A DNA stretch of 64,000 bases from Vicugna pacos (lineage: Eukaryota; Chordata; Mammalia; Artiodactyla; Camelidae), in assembly GCF_048564905.1 (NCBI RefSeq), contig NC_132998.1, positions 63,684,484 through 63,748,483 on the forward strand. Reading direction: 5' to 3'. Positions 10,297 to 40,400 of this stretch are shown here, piece by piece. Within the stretch, counting starts at the first letter, position 1. Each line of letters starts with the position of its first letter. The notes below the pieces were generated by a model, which was not told the origin of the DNA, ran no database searches, and was given only the letters and a program-made list of their open reading frames with translations. Both the position numbers and the translations under genes were made by a program.

Positions 10297-10560
10297 GGAA
10301 GCGGGACGTGGGAGGCGCTGCGCTGCGGAGGCCGCGGGGTCTCGCCAACGGCCGCGGGGGCGCGGGCCACGGGGGGCGCGGGGCGGCGGGGTCACGGGCG
10401 CCTACGAGTGGGCGCGGTCCGGCCCCGCCTGGGCAGGCTTCGCCTCGGGGGTGCTAGCTGGGGGGTCCTGCGCCCTGTCTCCCGACCCGCAAAGAAGGCC
10501 CCTCACAGGACCCTGCCCCCGGAAAACTGGTTACAAAGGCGAGGGCGCGGGAGCAAGAGG
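9650..10560 (-). promoter_or_regulatory. PKDREJ: CpG island over the PKDREJ 5' end
   Basis: Very high G+C and dense CpG begin inside the coding sequence at about 9650 and continue past the start codon to about 10560, where the base composition drops sharply. No TATA box is evident upstream of the ATG. The transcription start cannot be placed from sequence alone. The island explains several long overlapping open frames here that are not genes. Confidence 0.6.
10238..10268 (-). repeat. PKDREJ: Hexamer repeat in the PKDREJ signal peptide
   Basis: About five tandem units of a GGGCCT-type hexamer lie in the coding strand and encode an alternating Leu-Gly run in the hydrophobic core of the signal peptide. 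The hexamer keeps the frame, so copy-number change would lengthen or shorten the hydrophobic core without breaking the protein. Confidence 0.75.
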
Positions 10561-10639
10561 GACTGCGGGCCCCTGAGCGGCCCTGAGCTCTCTGGGTTTC
10601 TTCCTTGCTTTTCTTGTCCTGCTTTCTCGGGGTGAAATC

Positions 10640-11220
10640 CTGTGTCGTCGATTTGAGATCTTATTTTATAACAGAAGCATTTACCGCGGCAAGTTTCCCG
10701 TCAGCACTCCTTAACTGCCTTCCGCACATTTATGGTATTTTTATTATCATTCAATTATAAATATTTTTAATTTCCCCTGTTTTGGTTCGACCTCTGAATT
10801 AAAGCGTGTTGTTTCATTTCCAGATATTTGGAGTTTCTGTAAAAATCTTACGGCTATTAATTTCTAATTGAATTGTGTTATGGTCAGAGAATACATTCTG
10901 TATGACTTTTATCCCTTTAAACAAATTGAGACTTGTTTGAAAGCCGCTGGAGTGGTCTGTCTTAATGTATGTTCCATGTGCACTTGAAAAGAATGTGTAT
11001 TCTTCAGTTGTTGGGTGGAGTGTTCTGTAGATTATCAGTTAGGTCAAGGTGGATGGTAGTGTTGCTTGGATCTAAGTCTTCTCTGAATTTTTATCTAGTT
11101 CTATCAATTGTTGAGAGACGATGTTACTGTCTCTGACTCTGACTGAAATTGTCTGTTTCACTCTTTAATTCTGCCAATTTTTGTTTCCTGTGTTTTGGGG
11201 CTCTGTCTGGCATGTACACA
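10640..11220 (-). mobile_element. Old L1 (L1M-type) fragment, antisense
   Basis: The plus strand reads the reverse complement of mammalian L1 ORF2. A recognisable stretch lies around 10970-11110, with the motif seen on the plus strand as 'gaatgtgtattct' followed by 'ttgttgggtggagtgttct'. It is diverged and carries no intact frame, so it is an old copy. Edges are approximate. Confidence 0.7.
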
Positions 11221-11625
11221 TTCTTAGCACAGGGAGCTGTAAGTGCAAAGGCTTGAGGCAGGAGCGACAGAGAGGGTTAGTAGTGGTGCCGGGGTGAGCA
11301 GGGCGGCCAGAGAGTGGTAGAAGATGTAGCTGGAGAGATGGCCAATGACCAGAGCATGTGGGGTCTCCTAGGTCATGGTCACATATCTGAATTTTATCTC
11401 AAGTGGATTGGGAAGTCTTTGGAGGGCTTTGAGCAGGGATGGGCCCTGATCTGATTTCCAGTTTGGAAGCATCATTCTGCTGTGAGGGAAGTAGATTGTA
11501 GGTGGGCAGGAATGAAAGGACAGAGGCGTTAGGCCTGGTTGCTGGAGGAACAATCTGTACGTAAGTGGGCTGATTCTGACTTGGTTAGGGTTTGCGACAG
11601 TGGAGGCAGTAAGCAGTGGGAATGA
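11221..11625 (-). mobile_element. L2 LINE fragment, antisense
   Basis: The stretch follows the order of the L2 3' region read backwards: the 'aagtgcaaaggcttgaggcaggag' type motif near 11240, a 'gatctgatttcc'-type motif near 11450, and 'cattctgctgtg' near 11475. L2 stopped moving before most placental orders split, which fits the divergence seen. Confidence 0.65.
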
Positions 11626-12284
11626 TGGCCCCTGTTAACGGACTGACTACCGGATTTTCAGGGCCCTGTGGAAAATGAAAATGTGGGGCTCTTGTTCAAA
11701 AACTTAAAAATTTCAAGATGGCGACAGCAGAGCTTTCAACCAAGCATGGGGCCCTTCTAAGTGTGAGGCCCTGTGTGACCACCCAGGGGGCACACCCATG
11801 GCTACAGCCAGGCCAGAGACCAGCCAGGAGTGCATCCTTCCTTACCACAGCCCTTGATTCCCCCAGCCGACACCAGCTTCTGGGCCCCAGCCCTCCAGGG
11901 GCACAGGTCCAGGGTGCTACTTGCTGAGGGGTGGGGAGTGTGGAATGCCACATCACATTTTTTTGGTCTCCAAAGACACTGTCACCACTTCAGCCTCTAC
12001 CCTGGAGAGGATACAGGGCGAGGCTCATGCACAGGCCCTGTGAGGGTCCTGTAGGGGCTTCTTGTCACCCTGTGTGTCGTTTTCAGCCTTTTGGGGCCTC
12101 CAGGCCACACACGAGTGGAATGTCAGAGGCTCGGGGTCCAGTTATGATCACTTCTACTAGCCAGATGCTACCACTTTTCCAAAGTGACACGCGTTTACAC
12201 TGGACTGGAGTGAGGGTGGGGGACTGGGAGGGACTTGCTGCCTTGGGCACAAAATTTAAGGGTGGTGTTAGTGGGCAGGGAAGC

Positions 12285-12790
12285 CCCCAGAGAACCCCAA
12301 AGAGTGGGTCCTTGTCTCCTGGCCATGAAAGAATTCACAGTGGAGACAAAGGGGCAGAGTGAAAGCTGTTTTATTGCTGAAAAGAGGAAAAGACACTGAA
12401 GTGCAAAGACACTGGAGTGGGTGCTCTGTAAGCCCCGGTGGCTTGACGTAAGAGCTCCCGCCCTTGGGGTCTTCACTGGGGCCCTTTATCTGTCTCCTTT
12501 GGTGCTTCTTGTCCCCTTTCCATTGGCCGCTCTTTTCCTGTTTGGCTTCCAACTCCTTCTCCTCTGTGGAACAAACACTTTGCAAATGCAAGCTCTAGGG
12601 ACCCTCAAACCCTGCAGTCAGGCTAAAATTAGGTAACTAAGGACCTCAAGCAACGCAGTTAAGCTAATGCAATGTGGTCAAGCTAGGTCAAGCAAGTGGG
12701 TCCCTTAAACAATGTGGTCATCATCATTAGATCCAGTCACAGGGCTTTCTTTTCCTTCAGGGTGGCTTTCTCCATCACTCAAGCAGGAGG
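12285..12790 (-). mobile_element. Old LTR, endogenous retrovirus class I-like (fossil)
   Basis: On the minus strand there is an AATAAA signal (plus 12370-12375), followed by a U5-like segment ending near 12295. Just beyond its end lies a TGGGGGCT stretch resembling a primer-binding site for proline tRNA. No retroviral coding region is recognisable nearby. The family and the outer edge are uncertain. Confidence 0.4.
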
Positions 12791-12934
12791 ATCACGTAAG
12801 GCCAACTGTAAGTTTTAAACAGGTTCATTTTAAACCTTTAAAGAAGTCTCTAAGCAACAGGTCCTGGGTTGGGTTCCCCAGCTCCCTGCCTCCTTCAGGG
12901 GAGGGTGCCAAAATCCTCAGTAATCAGGACAAAT

Positions 12935-14205
12935 GATCTATTTTTAATTCACATAAATTGACCATTCTAAAGGACACAATTCGGTAGTACTGAATACATT
13001 CACAATGTTTTGCAACCATCAGCTCAGTCTTACACCATCACATTTTCATCACTCTGAAAGGAAACTCATACCCATTAAGCAGTCACGCCCCATTCCTGCC
13101 TCATGCCGGCCCCTGGCAACTATGAATCTACTTTTTCTGTGGATTTGCCAATCCTGGCTACTTCATGTAAATGGAATCGTACAATATGTGAGCTTTTATA
13201 ATGGAAAAGAATCTGAAAATATGTGTGTATATATGTATATATACATAACTGAATTGCTTTGCTGTCTGCCTGAAACTAACATTATAAATCAACTACACTT
13301 CAATAAAAAACAAAATTCTAAAAATGAAGTTAAGAAAAAAGTGAGATTTTATTCCTGGCGTCTTTCACTGAGCGTGTTTCAGAGGTTCCTTCACATTGTA
13401 GTGTGTACCAGTCCTTCATTCCTCTTGACAGTTGAGTAATATTTCACTACATGGATCTAGACCACATTCTGTTTATCCATCTCTTGATGGACGATTGGGT
13501 TGTTTCCACATTTTGGAACTCTGAATAGTGCTGCTGCGAACATTTGTGTACGAGGCTTTCTCTGCATACCTGTTTTCACGTCTTTTAGTTGTGCAAAATG
13601 GCCAGGACGTTCTATGTTTAACTTTTTGAGGAGTCACCTGTTTTCCACAGCAGTTGCACCTTTTGTATTCCTGCCAGCAGTGTATGACAGTTCCAGTTTC
13701 TCCATGTCTTCACCAATACTGATTTTCCTTAAAAAACAAAATTCTAGCCAATCTACTGGGTGTGAAGTGATAGCTCACTGTGGTTTTAATTTGCATTTCC
13801 CTGACGACTAATAATGTTGAGCATCTTTTTAGGTATTTATTGGCTATTTGTGTATTTTCTTTGGGGACATGTCTAATCACATCCTTTGCTCTTTTTTAAG
13901 TTGGGGTGTTTGTCATTTTGCTGTTGAGTTGTAAGAATTCTTTATGTATTCTGGATACTAAACTCTTATCCAGTATGATTTGCAACTATTTTTGCCCATT
14001 GTCTTATCTGTAGTTTGTCTTTTCACTTTCTTGATAGCATCCTTTGATGCAGAAAAAAATTTAATTTTTATGAAATCCACTTTTTCTATGCTTTCTTTTG
14101 GGTTTTGTCCTTTTGGTGTCGTATCTAAGAACCTCTGCCAAATCCAACATCGTGAAGATTTATTCCTAGGTTTTCTTCTAAACGTTTTATAGTTTCAGCT
14201 CTTAA
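12935..14205 (-). mobile_element. Old L1 (L1M-type) 3' half, antisense, interrupted
   Basis: The plus strand carries the reverse complement of L1. It begins with 3'-UTR sequence (12960-13030) and runs into the end of ORF2 at about 13740-14150, for example 'gtgtgaagtgatagctcactg' near 13765. It is split at 13200-13340 by a separate L1 tail in the opposite orientation. No intact ORF2 remains. Confidence 0.8.
13200..13340 (+). mobile_element. Short 5'-truncated L1 tail, artiodactyl type, nested
   Basis: This has the form of the 3' end of ungulate L1: a TATA/TGTG-rich run, then 'cctgaaactaac', then 'aatcaactacacttcaataaa' and an A-rich end. It sits inside the older antisense L1. It is bracketed by 12-base copies, GTGAGCTTTTAT at 13188-13199 and GTGAGATTTTAT at 13341-13352, with one mismatch. 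These are the target-site duplications of its insertion. Confidence 0.85.
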
Positions 14206-14689
14206 ATAAGACAAATAATATTTTAATGCAATATTTTGGAAAATTAAAATCAATGCAAAACAATGATGAACAAAATACTAATATTTAAATAAGGACAGGA
14301 TCTGACCCTACACCGAACTACTTACTGACTCCTGTACCGTAAGGGGAGGAAGAGCGAGGGGTTAGATTACACTAGGGGAGAGCAGTCAGGCTAGAGAGGT
14401 TTGTGGCTGATGGCAGAGCTCAGTGGAGAAGCAGCTGACCTGCAGGAGAGGCCCCTCATACTCCCGCCGCAAGTCCTAGAGAAGGAGAGGGCATGGGACC
14501 CAGGGAACCGGGGGGATAACCCGGTGGAACCGGTCGCGTGGGATGTTGGCCAAAAGTGACCACTGTGAATGTGTGCCCACGGCTTCCCAGTGGGACTACA
14601 TGAGCTTGAAAGCGACCGCTGTCCCAGGTCTCTCCTACCTCCCAAGGGATTCTGCAGTCGTCTCCCCAAGAGGGTCCCCCCGGGGAGGA

Positions 14690-14962
14690 GCCCCCCAGCT
14701 CGCCCTCTGGCCCCGGGGCCCCAGGCTCCCGGTCTAATGGCGGGGGGCGAGGGGAGCCGGAGAGTACACAGAGACTCACCCCTGCCCCCTCGAGCCGACC
14801 CGGGTTCCCACAGTCCGGGAGGAGGGAGCCACGGGCCGAAGCCGACCAATGAGCGAGCGGAGAGCGCGGCCGCCCCGCCCCGCCCCCGGGGCTCGCTCCC
14901 CGCCCCCACCCGGAAGCCCACTCGCCGGACACCTGCCTGCGCCCGAGACAGCGACCTGCACC
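14690..14962 (+). promoter_or_regulatory. TTC38: TTC38 promoter region in a CpG island
   Basis: A CpG-rich, TATA-less region lies immediately upstream of the TTC38 start codon and continues into intron 1 to about 15200. A CCAAT box lies at 14846-14850, and GC-box-like CCCCGCCCC stretches at about 14875-14910 precede the ATG by 50-90 bases. This is typical of a broadly expressed gene. The exact transcription start is not visible. Confidence 0.6.
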
Positions 14963-34259
<19,297 letters not shown>

Positions 34260-35006
34260 GCCAGGCCTGGCGCCTGCCCGGTGGAGCCCCTCAGCGGCCT
34301 CCCCCGCCATCAGACCAGCTGCCCCTCTGGCTTCACAGGGTTACAAGTAGCTAGAGCAGCATTACAGGAAGAGGGACTCAAATCAATTTTCAAAGTGATT
34401 CAGAATCTTCTTCAAATCCTTGTTAAGGGTCAAGGTGCAGTTGTAAGCAATCAGAACCGATGTGGGTGGTCTTGCCTTGGAACTTGTATTTTTCCATCTT
34501 CAAGCTTCCCTGGGGGGATTAGTGGCGTGGATTTGAGCTTGTTTTCCCTTTATTCTAAACTGCACATTGTAAAGGGGCCTTGGGCACACGATTTCCCTTG
34601 TCAACCATGATTTTAATCATACGAATGCACGCTCATGGAGTTGGTGTGCTTTCTGGGGTATAAGGCTGCAGCTCAGGGGTTGCCCTGTTGTGGCAAAAAC
34701 CAAAGCATTTAACAAGATCTGAGCTTTTTAAACAAGAGTTTTTTAAACACTGCCTCGGTCTCCTCCTTCCCCATGGGTAACCTGGCCCCGGTGCCCTTCC
34801 ACCCCCTGAGCAAGCGGCAGGTTTCAGTAGAATGTGCCAACTCAGTCGTGCTGTGAGGGGTGATTCCAGCTCACATATGTTTCTCAGGTTCCTTCAGTGC
34901 AAACTGAAATTTGGTGGGGACTCACAGGGGCAGGGAGGGGGCAGGTCTCCTGGGAGGCAGTGGATGCCTCCAAATCGATTCAACAAATTCCTGGGATTAA
35001 AATAAA
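34260..35006 (+). other. TTC38: TTC38 3' UTR
   Basis: The stretch from the stop codon to the first AATAAA is about 750 bases. It contains no open frame of note and no clear repeat. The end is inferred from the poly(A) signal only. Confidence 0.6.
35001..35006 (+). terminator. TTC38: TTC38 poly(A) signal
   Basis: This is the first canonical AATAAA after the TTC38 stop codon, followed within 30 bases by T/G-rich sequence (ttgttaattgcttcctttg). Another AATAAA at about 35524 lies in A/T-rich repeat-like sequence and is a weaker choice. Confidence 0.65.
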
Positions 35007-36836
35007 TTGTTAATTGCTTCCTTTGACTGACTGTTGCTGGGTAGATACCTCTGAGCTTCTTCCATGGGCCAGGCCTGGGCTGGGTGCTAGGGAGACAGGC
35101 TTCTCCTTGAACTTGGGGGTGGGGTGGGGCCGCGGGTCAAGAACAGAGTAATTACAACGGGATTTCAAAAGAGGTGCTGTCTGTCCCCAGGAGCTAAGGA
35201 CACATCCCAGGGGGCATCCTGCCCTCCCATCCTGAGCTGTCCCCTCCTGACAGAGCCTGCTCACACCCTGCCTGCCTTCCCCTCTCCTGGTTCCAAGGAA
35301 GACACACCTTGGCCAAAAGCAGGAAGTCTGGTCCCCTCCTCCATGAAGGCCTCTGCTCCCCGACAGCAGGCTGGTGCCCCACAGCCCTTGGCACCTGCCT
35401 TTGCTACTGCACCTTTGTCCCCAGCTGTGACTGCCTCAGGTCAGGGACAGATCTGTGTCACCCAGCACCACCCAGAACAGAGCCTGTGCTACCTGTCAGT
35501 GAACCCATAAATGAGTGTATAAATAAATAAAGCAGAACCCTACAAGGGCAAGGAAGAAATGAATCTCTAATGGGTAGGCCACTGCTAGAAGAGAGGAGAG
35601 GCCAAGAAAAGAGATGGAGGAAGATACAGTTTATAGAGTTAAGAGCAACAAGTTATTAATTGGTGTGTTTACTGAGCACATACTATGTACTGACATGATA
35701 CAGGGGGAAGAGCACCCAGAGTGGGTGTTTGGGGACCCTTGCCCCTAGCAGATACCCTGCCCTCACCTGGAGGGTATGGGGATCGGACACCTGGACCAAC
35801 AGCCCTCCAGTCTAGAGCCCTCTGGGCCCCTGCTGCAGCTGCCCTGTGGTTATGAGTCAGGCAAGTCTGGGCCCTGGAACCATGGATGGAGCACAGGCAA
35901 CACCAAGCCGACTGCCATCTTCAGGAGGTCCTTGCCGGCAGAGGGATGCCTGGAGCTCTCAGGCCGGTGGGCCCAACAAAGGCCGCCTGCCTGAAGCTGA
36001 GCAAGACCCCAGAGAGGCCACCGAGGGACAGTCCGACCCGGCACCCTCCTTCAAGCCCCTCTCTCTATCCAGTCCTGAAGCCAGGGCCACTTCTGGATGT
36101 CCCTGTTCCTCGAGCCAATAAATTCCTTTTTCTAAAGCCAACTTGAAGCTGGTTTTCTGTTACTTGCAACCCAAAGGTTCTTGACTGATACCTGCAGCTG
36201 AGATTTGCAGCTAGGTCTGTCTGACCCCATTTCCTCCAGTTAAGCAGAAACCAGATCAAAAGATGATGGAACTTGGAAGGGAGCCTGTGGACAGAGGCTC
36301 AGGTGGAAAAGGGAGGATGGGGGAAGAGAGGGACCCAGCACATCAGAAAGCAGTGGGCGTAGTTGGGGGCAAAGAGCCAGGCGGAAGGCTGCAGAGGGAG
36401 CCCCAAATAGAAACAAGACACCAGGGATGCCAGGACAAGCCAAAAGGGAGATGCAGAGGGCACCCGTGGCTAGACAGACTCTCCTGGTCCAGGGGCACAC
36501 ATCGCAGTGACTGGTCACCCAGGGTCACCCGGGCGCTCCTCGGGACAGGGCCCGGCTCTTCTTACTCTGCTGAGAACTGACCAGTAAGTAATGCTTTACA
36601 AAGCAGGTAGGTGCACCTACTTTGTTTAGTCTTCGGGTCAATGCCCTAGGAATTTGATTTTCTCCATTTAAGGATTAAGGGCCGGGATCAGAACCAAGTC
36701 CCTTGCCGTATGTAGCTGTCCTGATGCCGAGCGGGCGGGGACATACCATATGAGCTTTAAGAACTCCAGCCCTACACCGCGCGTCCCACCCCAGGGCCTG
36801 GACAGACATCCGGCAGGCGCAGGGCGCGGAGGGAGT
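35007..36836. other. Spacer between TTC38 and GTSE1
   Basis: About 1.8 kb separates the TTC38 poly(A) signal from the GTSE1 promoter motifs. No coding sequence is recognisable. It holds an MLT1-like LTR at about 35700-36190; the rest shows nothing I can name. Confidence 0.55.
35700..36190 (+). mobile_element. MLT1-like LTR of the MaLR group (fossil)
   Basis: The right part has the usual LTR ending: 'gccaataaattcctttt' (with the AATAAA signal near 36117), then 'ttctgttacttgcaacc', then 'cttgactgatac' near 36180. No internal coding region is seen, so it is taken as a solo LTR. The left edge is approximate. Confidence 0.6.
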
Positions 36837-37400
36837 GCGCAAGCGCGCCGCGCGCCTCCTCCCGGCGCTCGGACTACAGCCCCCAGGATGCACCGGGCGC
36901 GGCGGCCTTTCAAACCGGCCAATCCGCAGCCCGCACCGCGTCCGCCGCGCTGCGTTTAAACCCGGGGCGGAGGCGCGGCGGCTGGGGCGTCGCGGCGGCT
37001 TGGGGTGAGGGGCCCGGTGGCTCGGGCGCGGCCGGGGGGTCGGGGGGTGGGCCGCAGGGTGCCCTCGCGGGCTGCGTGGAGCCTGCAGCGCGGGCGGGGC
37101 CGCCCCGAGGGCAAACCAAAGCCCCGGAGTCCGGCCCGGGAGCTGGGCTTTCCGTTGCCGGGTCCGGGCGTTCAGGCCTGACTCGGACGGGCCGCCGTCC
37201 CGGGGCTCCCAGCCTGGAGGCGCGCGGGCCTTGGGAGGGTCGCGGAGGGTCTCGGGCTGCAGCTCAGGTGGCCTCTCCCTCCCTTCCTCTGCCCGGTCGG
37301 TGCTGCAGCGGCTCACGCGGCCGGGCGCCCCTGGAGCTGGAGGGACCCGGGGCCTGGGCGCCGACACCTGCTCACCTTGCGGCCCCCTCCTCCCCGCAGT
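36720..37400 (+). promoter_or_regulatory. GTSE1: CpG island and GTSE1 promoter region
   Basis: Dense CpG surrounds the inferred first exon. Clustered upstream in about 125 bases are an NRF-1-type GCGCAAGCGC (36837-36846), a ZNF143-type ACTACAGCCCCCAGGATGCA (36873-36892), a reversed CHR-type TTCAAA (36909-36914), a CCAAT box (36919-36923) and TTTAAA (36955-36960). A CCAAT box with CHR-like hexamers fits the cell-cycle (G2/M) expression known for GTSE1. Binding itself is inferred. Confidence 0.65.
36961..37004 (+). other. GTSE1: GTSE1 non-coding exon 1 (3' part)
   Basis: The GC-rich sequence ends in a good donor, TGGG|GTGAGG, at 37004/37005. It is followed by about 395 bases of intron and then the exon-2 acceptor at 37398-37399. 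The transcription start is not visible, so the 5' edge is a guess. Confidence 0.45.
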
Positions 37401-37477
37401 GACTTCTGACAGCTCTCGCCGTGGAAGGAGGACGCGGCTGCGACTTGCTTTCAGCCAGCCAGGCCGGAGAAGCGGGG
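37400..37477 (+). other. GTSE1: GTSE1 exon 2, 5' UTR part
   Basis: The exon starts after CCCCGCAG. In the GTSE1 frame it begins with TGA (37400-37402), so translation cannot start upstream of this point in that frame. The codon equivalent to the human first Met is GTG here (37421-37423). Confidence 0.7.
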
Positions 37478-37499
37478 ATGGATGTTCCCCAGAAGGACG
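37478..37499 (+). CDS. GTSE1: GTSE1 first coding segment (exon 2)
   Basis: It encodes MDVPQKD and the first base of codon 8, matching human MDDPKKE, which is internal Met 20 of the long human form. The donor is G|GTACGT. Confidence 0.88.
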
Positions 37500-40400
37500 G
37501 TACGTCCTCGTTACTGCAGCTCTGTTCGGGGAGCTCAGGGAAGATGCAGGGCGACTTACTGCTCGTTTCCCGTGAAACTCCTGGTCCCCGTCTTCAAGGA
37601 GTTTGCATCCGTCTAACTTCTTTATTTCCTCTTTACCCGCAGTTTTAACTTCCTTTATAGCAGAGAATTCTTACCGTTTTGTTTACTGCAGTGTCCTCAG
37701 TGCCTGAGGTAGGCACTCAGGTATTTGTGGAATTGAGTTTGATGCTTCCTTTTTTGGGTTGTGGCTGGTTTCTGTCTGCTAAGCCTCGTTTAGGATCTTT
37801 GCCATCATGTTAGTGAGTGAGCCTGGCCTATAGCTCTGCTGTCTTGTTCTGTCCCTGTCTGGTTTGAGTGTGGAGAGGAGGGTACAGCCTCACAAGATGC
37901 GTTAAAGGCCATGCCCTCTTTTTCTGCTAAAGCATGGTGACATGCTTTTATCTTTTGTTCTCCACAACACCCGTGTGAGGCAGGTAGACTAGGTATTAGG
38001 TATCCTTAACGTCTCCGTTTTGCAGAAACTGTCCTAACGCTGCCAGTCCTTGGTGCTGCTTCATCGTGTCTGGGGAGGTGTTTGCTGCCCCACCCCTCTC
38101 CTCCTTCCTCCCTTTCAAGTCCCTTCCCCGGGTGTGCTGAACCCTCATTGCTGCTTCCTGAGGCCGTCACCCCTGTCACCCTCCCATCACGTGATTTTTC
38201 TGCTGGTCTGTTACCTCACACTCATCACTGCCATACGGATAAGTCCTGTTGTCTGACTCGTCCTGTTGTTGTCCGCTCCCTCTCCACTGCTTGGTGCCTC
38301 ATTCAGAGCCAGACTTCAAGAGTCCTCTCCTTTTGTTTTGCTATTATTTTTCCACACCGCTCAACCCCTACCCACCCCCTCTGCCCTCACACTTGGCTCA
38401 AGCTGCTTTCATCAGTCACTGAGGATATCTGTGTTGCCAGATCTGTCATTTTTCTGTCCTCTGATATCAACCTCTCAATAACTTTTGAACTTCTCTCCTT
38501 CTGAAAACTTCCTTGCTTGGCTTCTGAGGCATCTTGGTTTTCCTTCTGTCTCCCTGGCTGGTGTATCTCCATCTCTTTAAAGACTTCTCTTCCTCTCCCA
38601 TCTTCTGAAGCTGATCTCTCCAGGACCTGGTCTGGGGCGGGGGGTCTCTTTGTACCCCCCGCCCCCCGCCACACACACACAGGTCTCCAGACAGTCCCAT
38701 GGCTGTAAATCCCTTCTGTTTTATGGTGGTGCCCACATTTTGTCTTGAGTGCAGCCTCTCCGCTAAGCTCTGGATTTGTGTATTCACCTGCCTAACTGGC
38801 ATTTCAGGTGGATGTCTCCCACCTCTTACTCAGCAGGCCCCCCCCCCACCCCATTCTTAGCCGGTTCTTTGTCTTTCTGATGGAAGTGAATTGCCCCTCC
38901 ATTCATCCAGCTGTGAAAGTTGTGAAGCTGCACAGTCATTCAATCATCAATTACTGTTCTTTCCACCTTCAGATTATGTTTTGGATCCATTTACCTCTTT
39001 GTACCTCCACCCAAATACCACCAACTTGGTCTCAGCCATATCAACTCACCTCCACCTATTTGTATTTTTTGCACTTTGGCCAATGTATACACTTGTAATT
39101 TTAATAGATATCACTTCCTTCTTTTCCGATACACTGTACACACCACCAGGGCAACCTTTTGAAAACAAAGGTTAGAGCATAACACTCTCCTGTTTAAAAC
39201 CCTTCAGTAGCTCCTGTCACACTCTGGGTGAAACAAAAGCTTGTCGTGTCTTGCACCCTGTCCGGGAGCTGACCCTCCTGATCCACCCCCTCCAGCCATG
39301 ACCAGTTCCTCCAAGGTGCCCCACCTCCACGTGGGCCTCACCACACTGCCTTCCACCCAGTGCTCCCACCGGACAGTGCACACCCGAGGGAGTGCCCTTC
39401 ACCCGTCCGCCTGGCACCTGGTGGAGGACGTGGCACGTGTCTGCAGAATGGACCAGTCAGCCAGGCCAGGTCACTCTGAGCCAATCATGGGGCCTGGAAT
39501 AGACGGCTTTTCCCCTGACTCTTGGTCCAGGATTCCTTTCACCACAGCAGACAGTTGGAAGTTTCTAGAAGTGACCTACAAAATCGACTTCCTAGGTTCA
39601 GACACTTACAAAGTGAAATGTCTGTCTCCCTTTCCACTTTGTCCCTCAGCCCCTCAGTTACCCGCTCCAAAGGCCACCGATCTCATCCGTCTCGGGCATT
39701 CCAGGCCTAACTTGTGCAAGTGTCAACCAGTATGCATACGGTGTCAGTCGCGTCTGCTTTTATAGCACAGAGAACTCTGTCCTGCCCCTGGTTTTTTGCA
39801 CCCAGTTTATCTTGATGATCTTTGTATGTGACTATATGAAGAGTGTTACTGTTCTTTTCTGTGCCTGTATAGGGTTCCATTCTGTTGTGGGCTTGTGCTG
39901 TGGTCTTACCTGCTGTCTGTGAACATTTAGTTTGTGTCCAGTGTCTTCCTGTTACAAACGCTGCCGCTGCAATACATAACATGGGATACTTGACAGCAGC
40001 AGACTTCCGGTCAGGGGTATGTGCGTTTCCTGTTTGGTAGGTCCCGTCAGGTTACCCGTGTGGGGCCGTAGTCATTTACACTTTCCCCGGCAGCGTATGA
40101 GCGCTCTCTTTCCCCACAGCCTTGCCTGCAGTGTGTCAGACTTTCTGATTTCTTACAGTCTTACGGGTGAAAGTGGAATGCTCAGGGATCTTAGAATTTT
40201 TCATTTCTCTTATTTTTGGGTGAGGGTGCATTTCTTGTCCTATGTTTAAGAACATGTCGTTTTATTTTCTGTGCATTTTATCTGTCCGTACCCTCTGTCC
40301 ATTCTTCCTTCGTCATTTCTTACAGCCCTTTGTGATGTGAGCTGCGAATGTTCTCTTCCCTGCTTGTTGTTCCTTTTAACTTTGCTCATGGTGATTCTTG

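Larger units (their letters stand above)
10561..14690. other. Spacer between PKDREJ and TTC38, divergent 5' ends
   Basis: The two genes are transcribed away from each other from promoters about 4.5 kb apart. Nearly all of the space is old repeat: antisense L1 (10640-11220), antisense L2 (11221-11625), an LTR fossil (about 12285-12790) and another antisense L1 (12935-14205) with a younger L1 inside it. I see nothing recognisable at 11626-12284 or 14206-14690, and no coding exon. Confidence 0.6.

Noticed and set aside
10264-10395. The upstream in-frame ATG of PKDREJ at 10395 as the true start
   Set aside because: The 33 residues before MRPGPALLLL are Arg/Pro-rich, would place the signal peptide internally, and do not match the human start.
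9512-10635. Long open frames on both strands over the PKDREJ 5' end (up to about 330 codons)
   Set aside because: They are Arg/Ala/Pro/Gly-rich, follow from the lack of stop codons in very GC-rich DNA, and overlap the conserved PKDREJ frame. None resembles a known protein.
13005-14192. Plus-strand open frames at 13005-13439 and 13500-13811
   Set aside because: They read antisense through an old L1 and are translations of repeat DNA.
35521-35531. AATAAA copies at 35520-35530 as the TTC38 poly(A) site
   Set aside because: They lie in a repetitive A/T run about 520 bases past a good signal at 35001 that has a T/G-rich downstream region. They might serve as a minor site only.
36675-37367. A 230-codon minus-strand open frame across the GTSE1 promoter
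   Set aside because: Same reason: CpG island, Pro/Arg-rich translation, no known match. An antisense transcript is possible, but the frame is not evidence for one.
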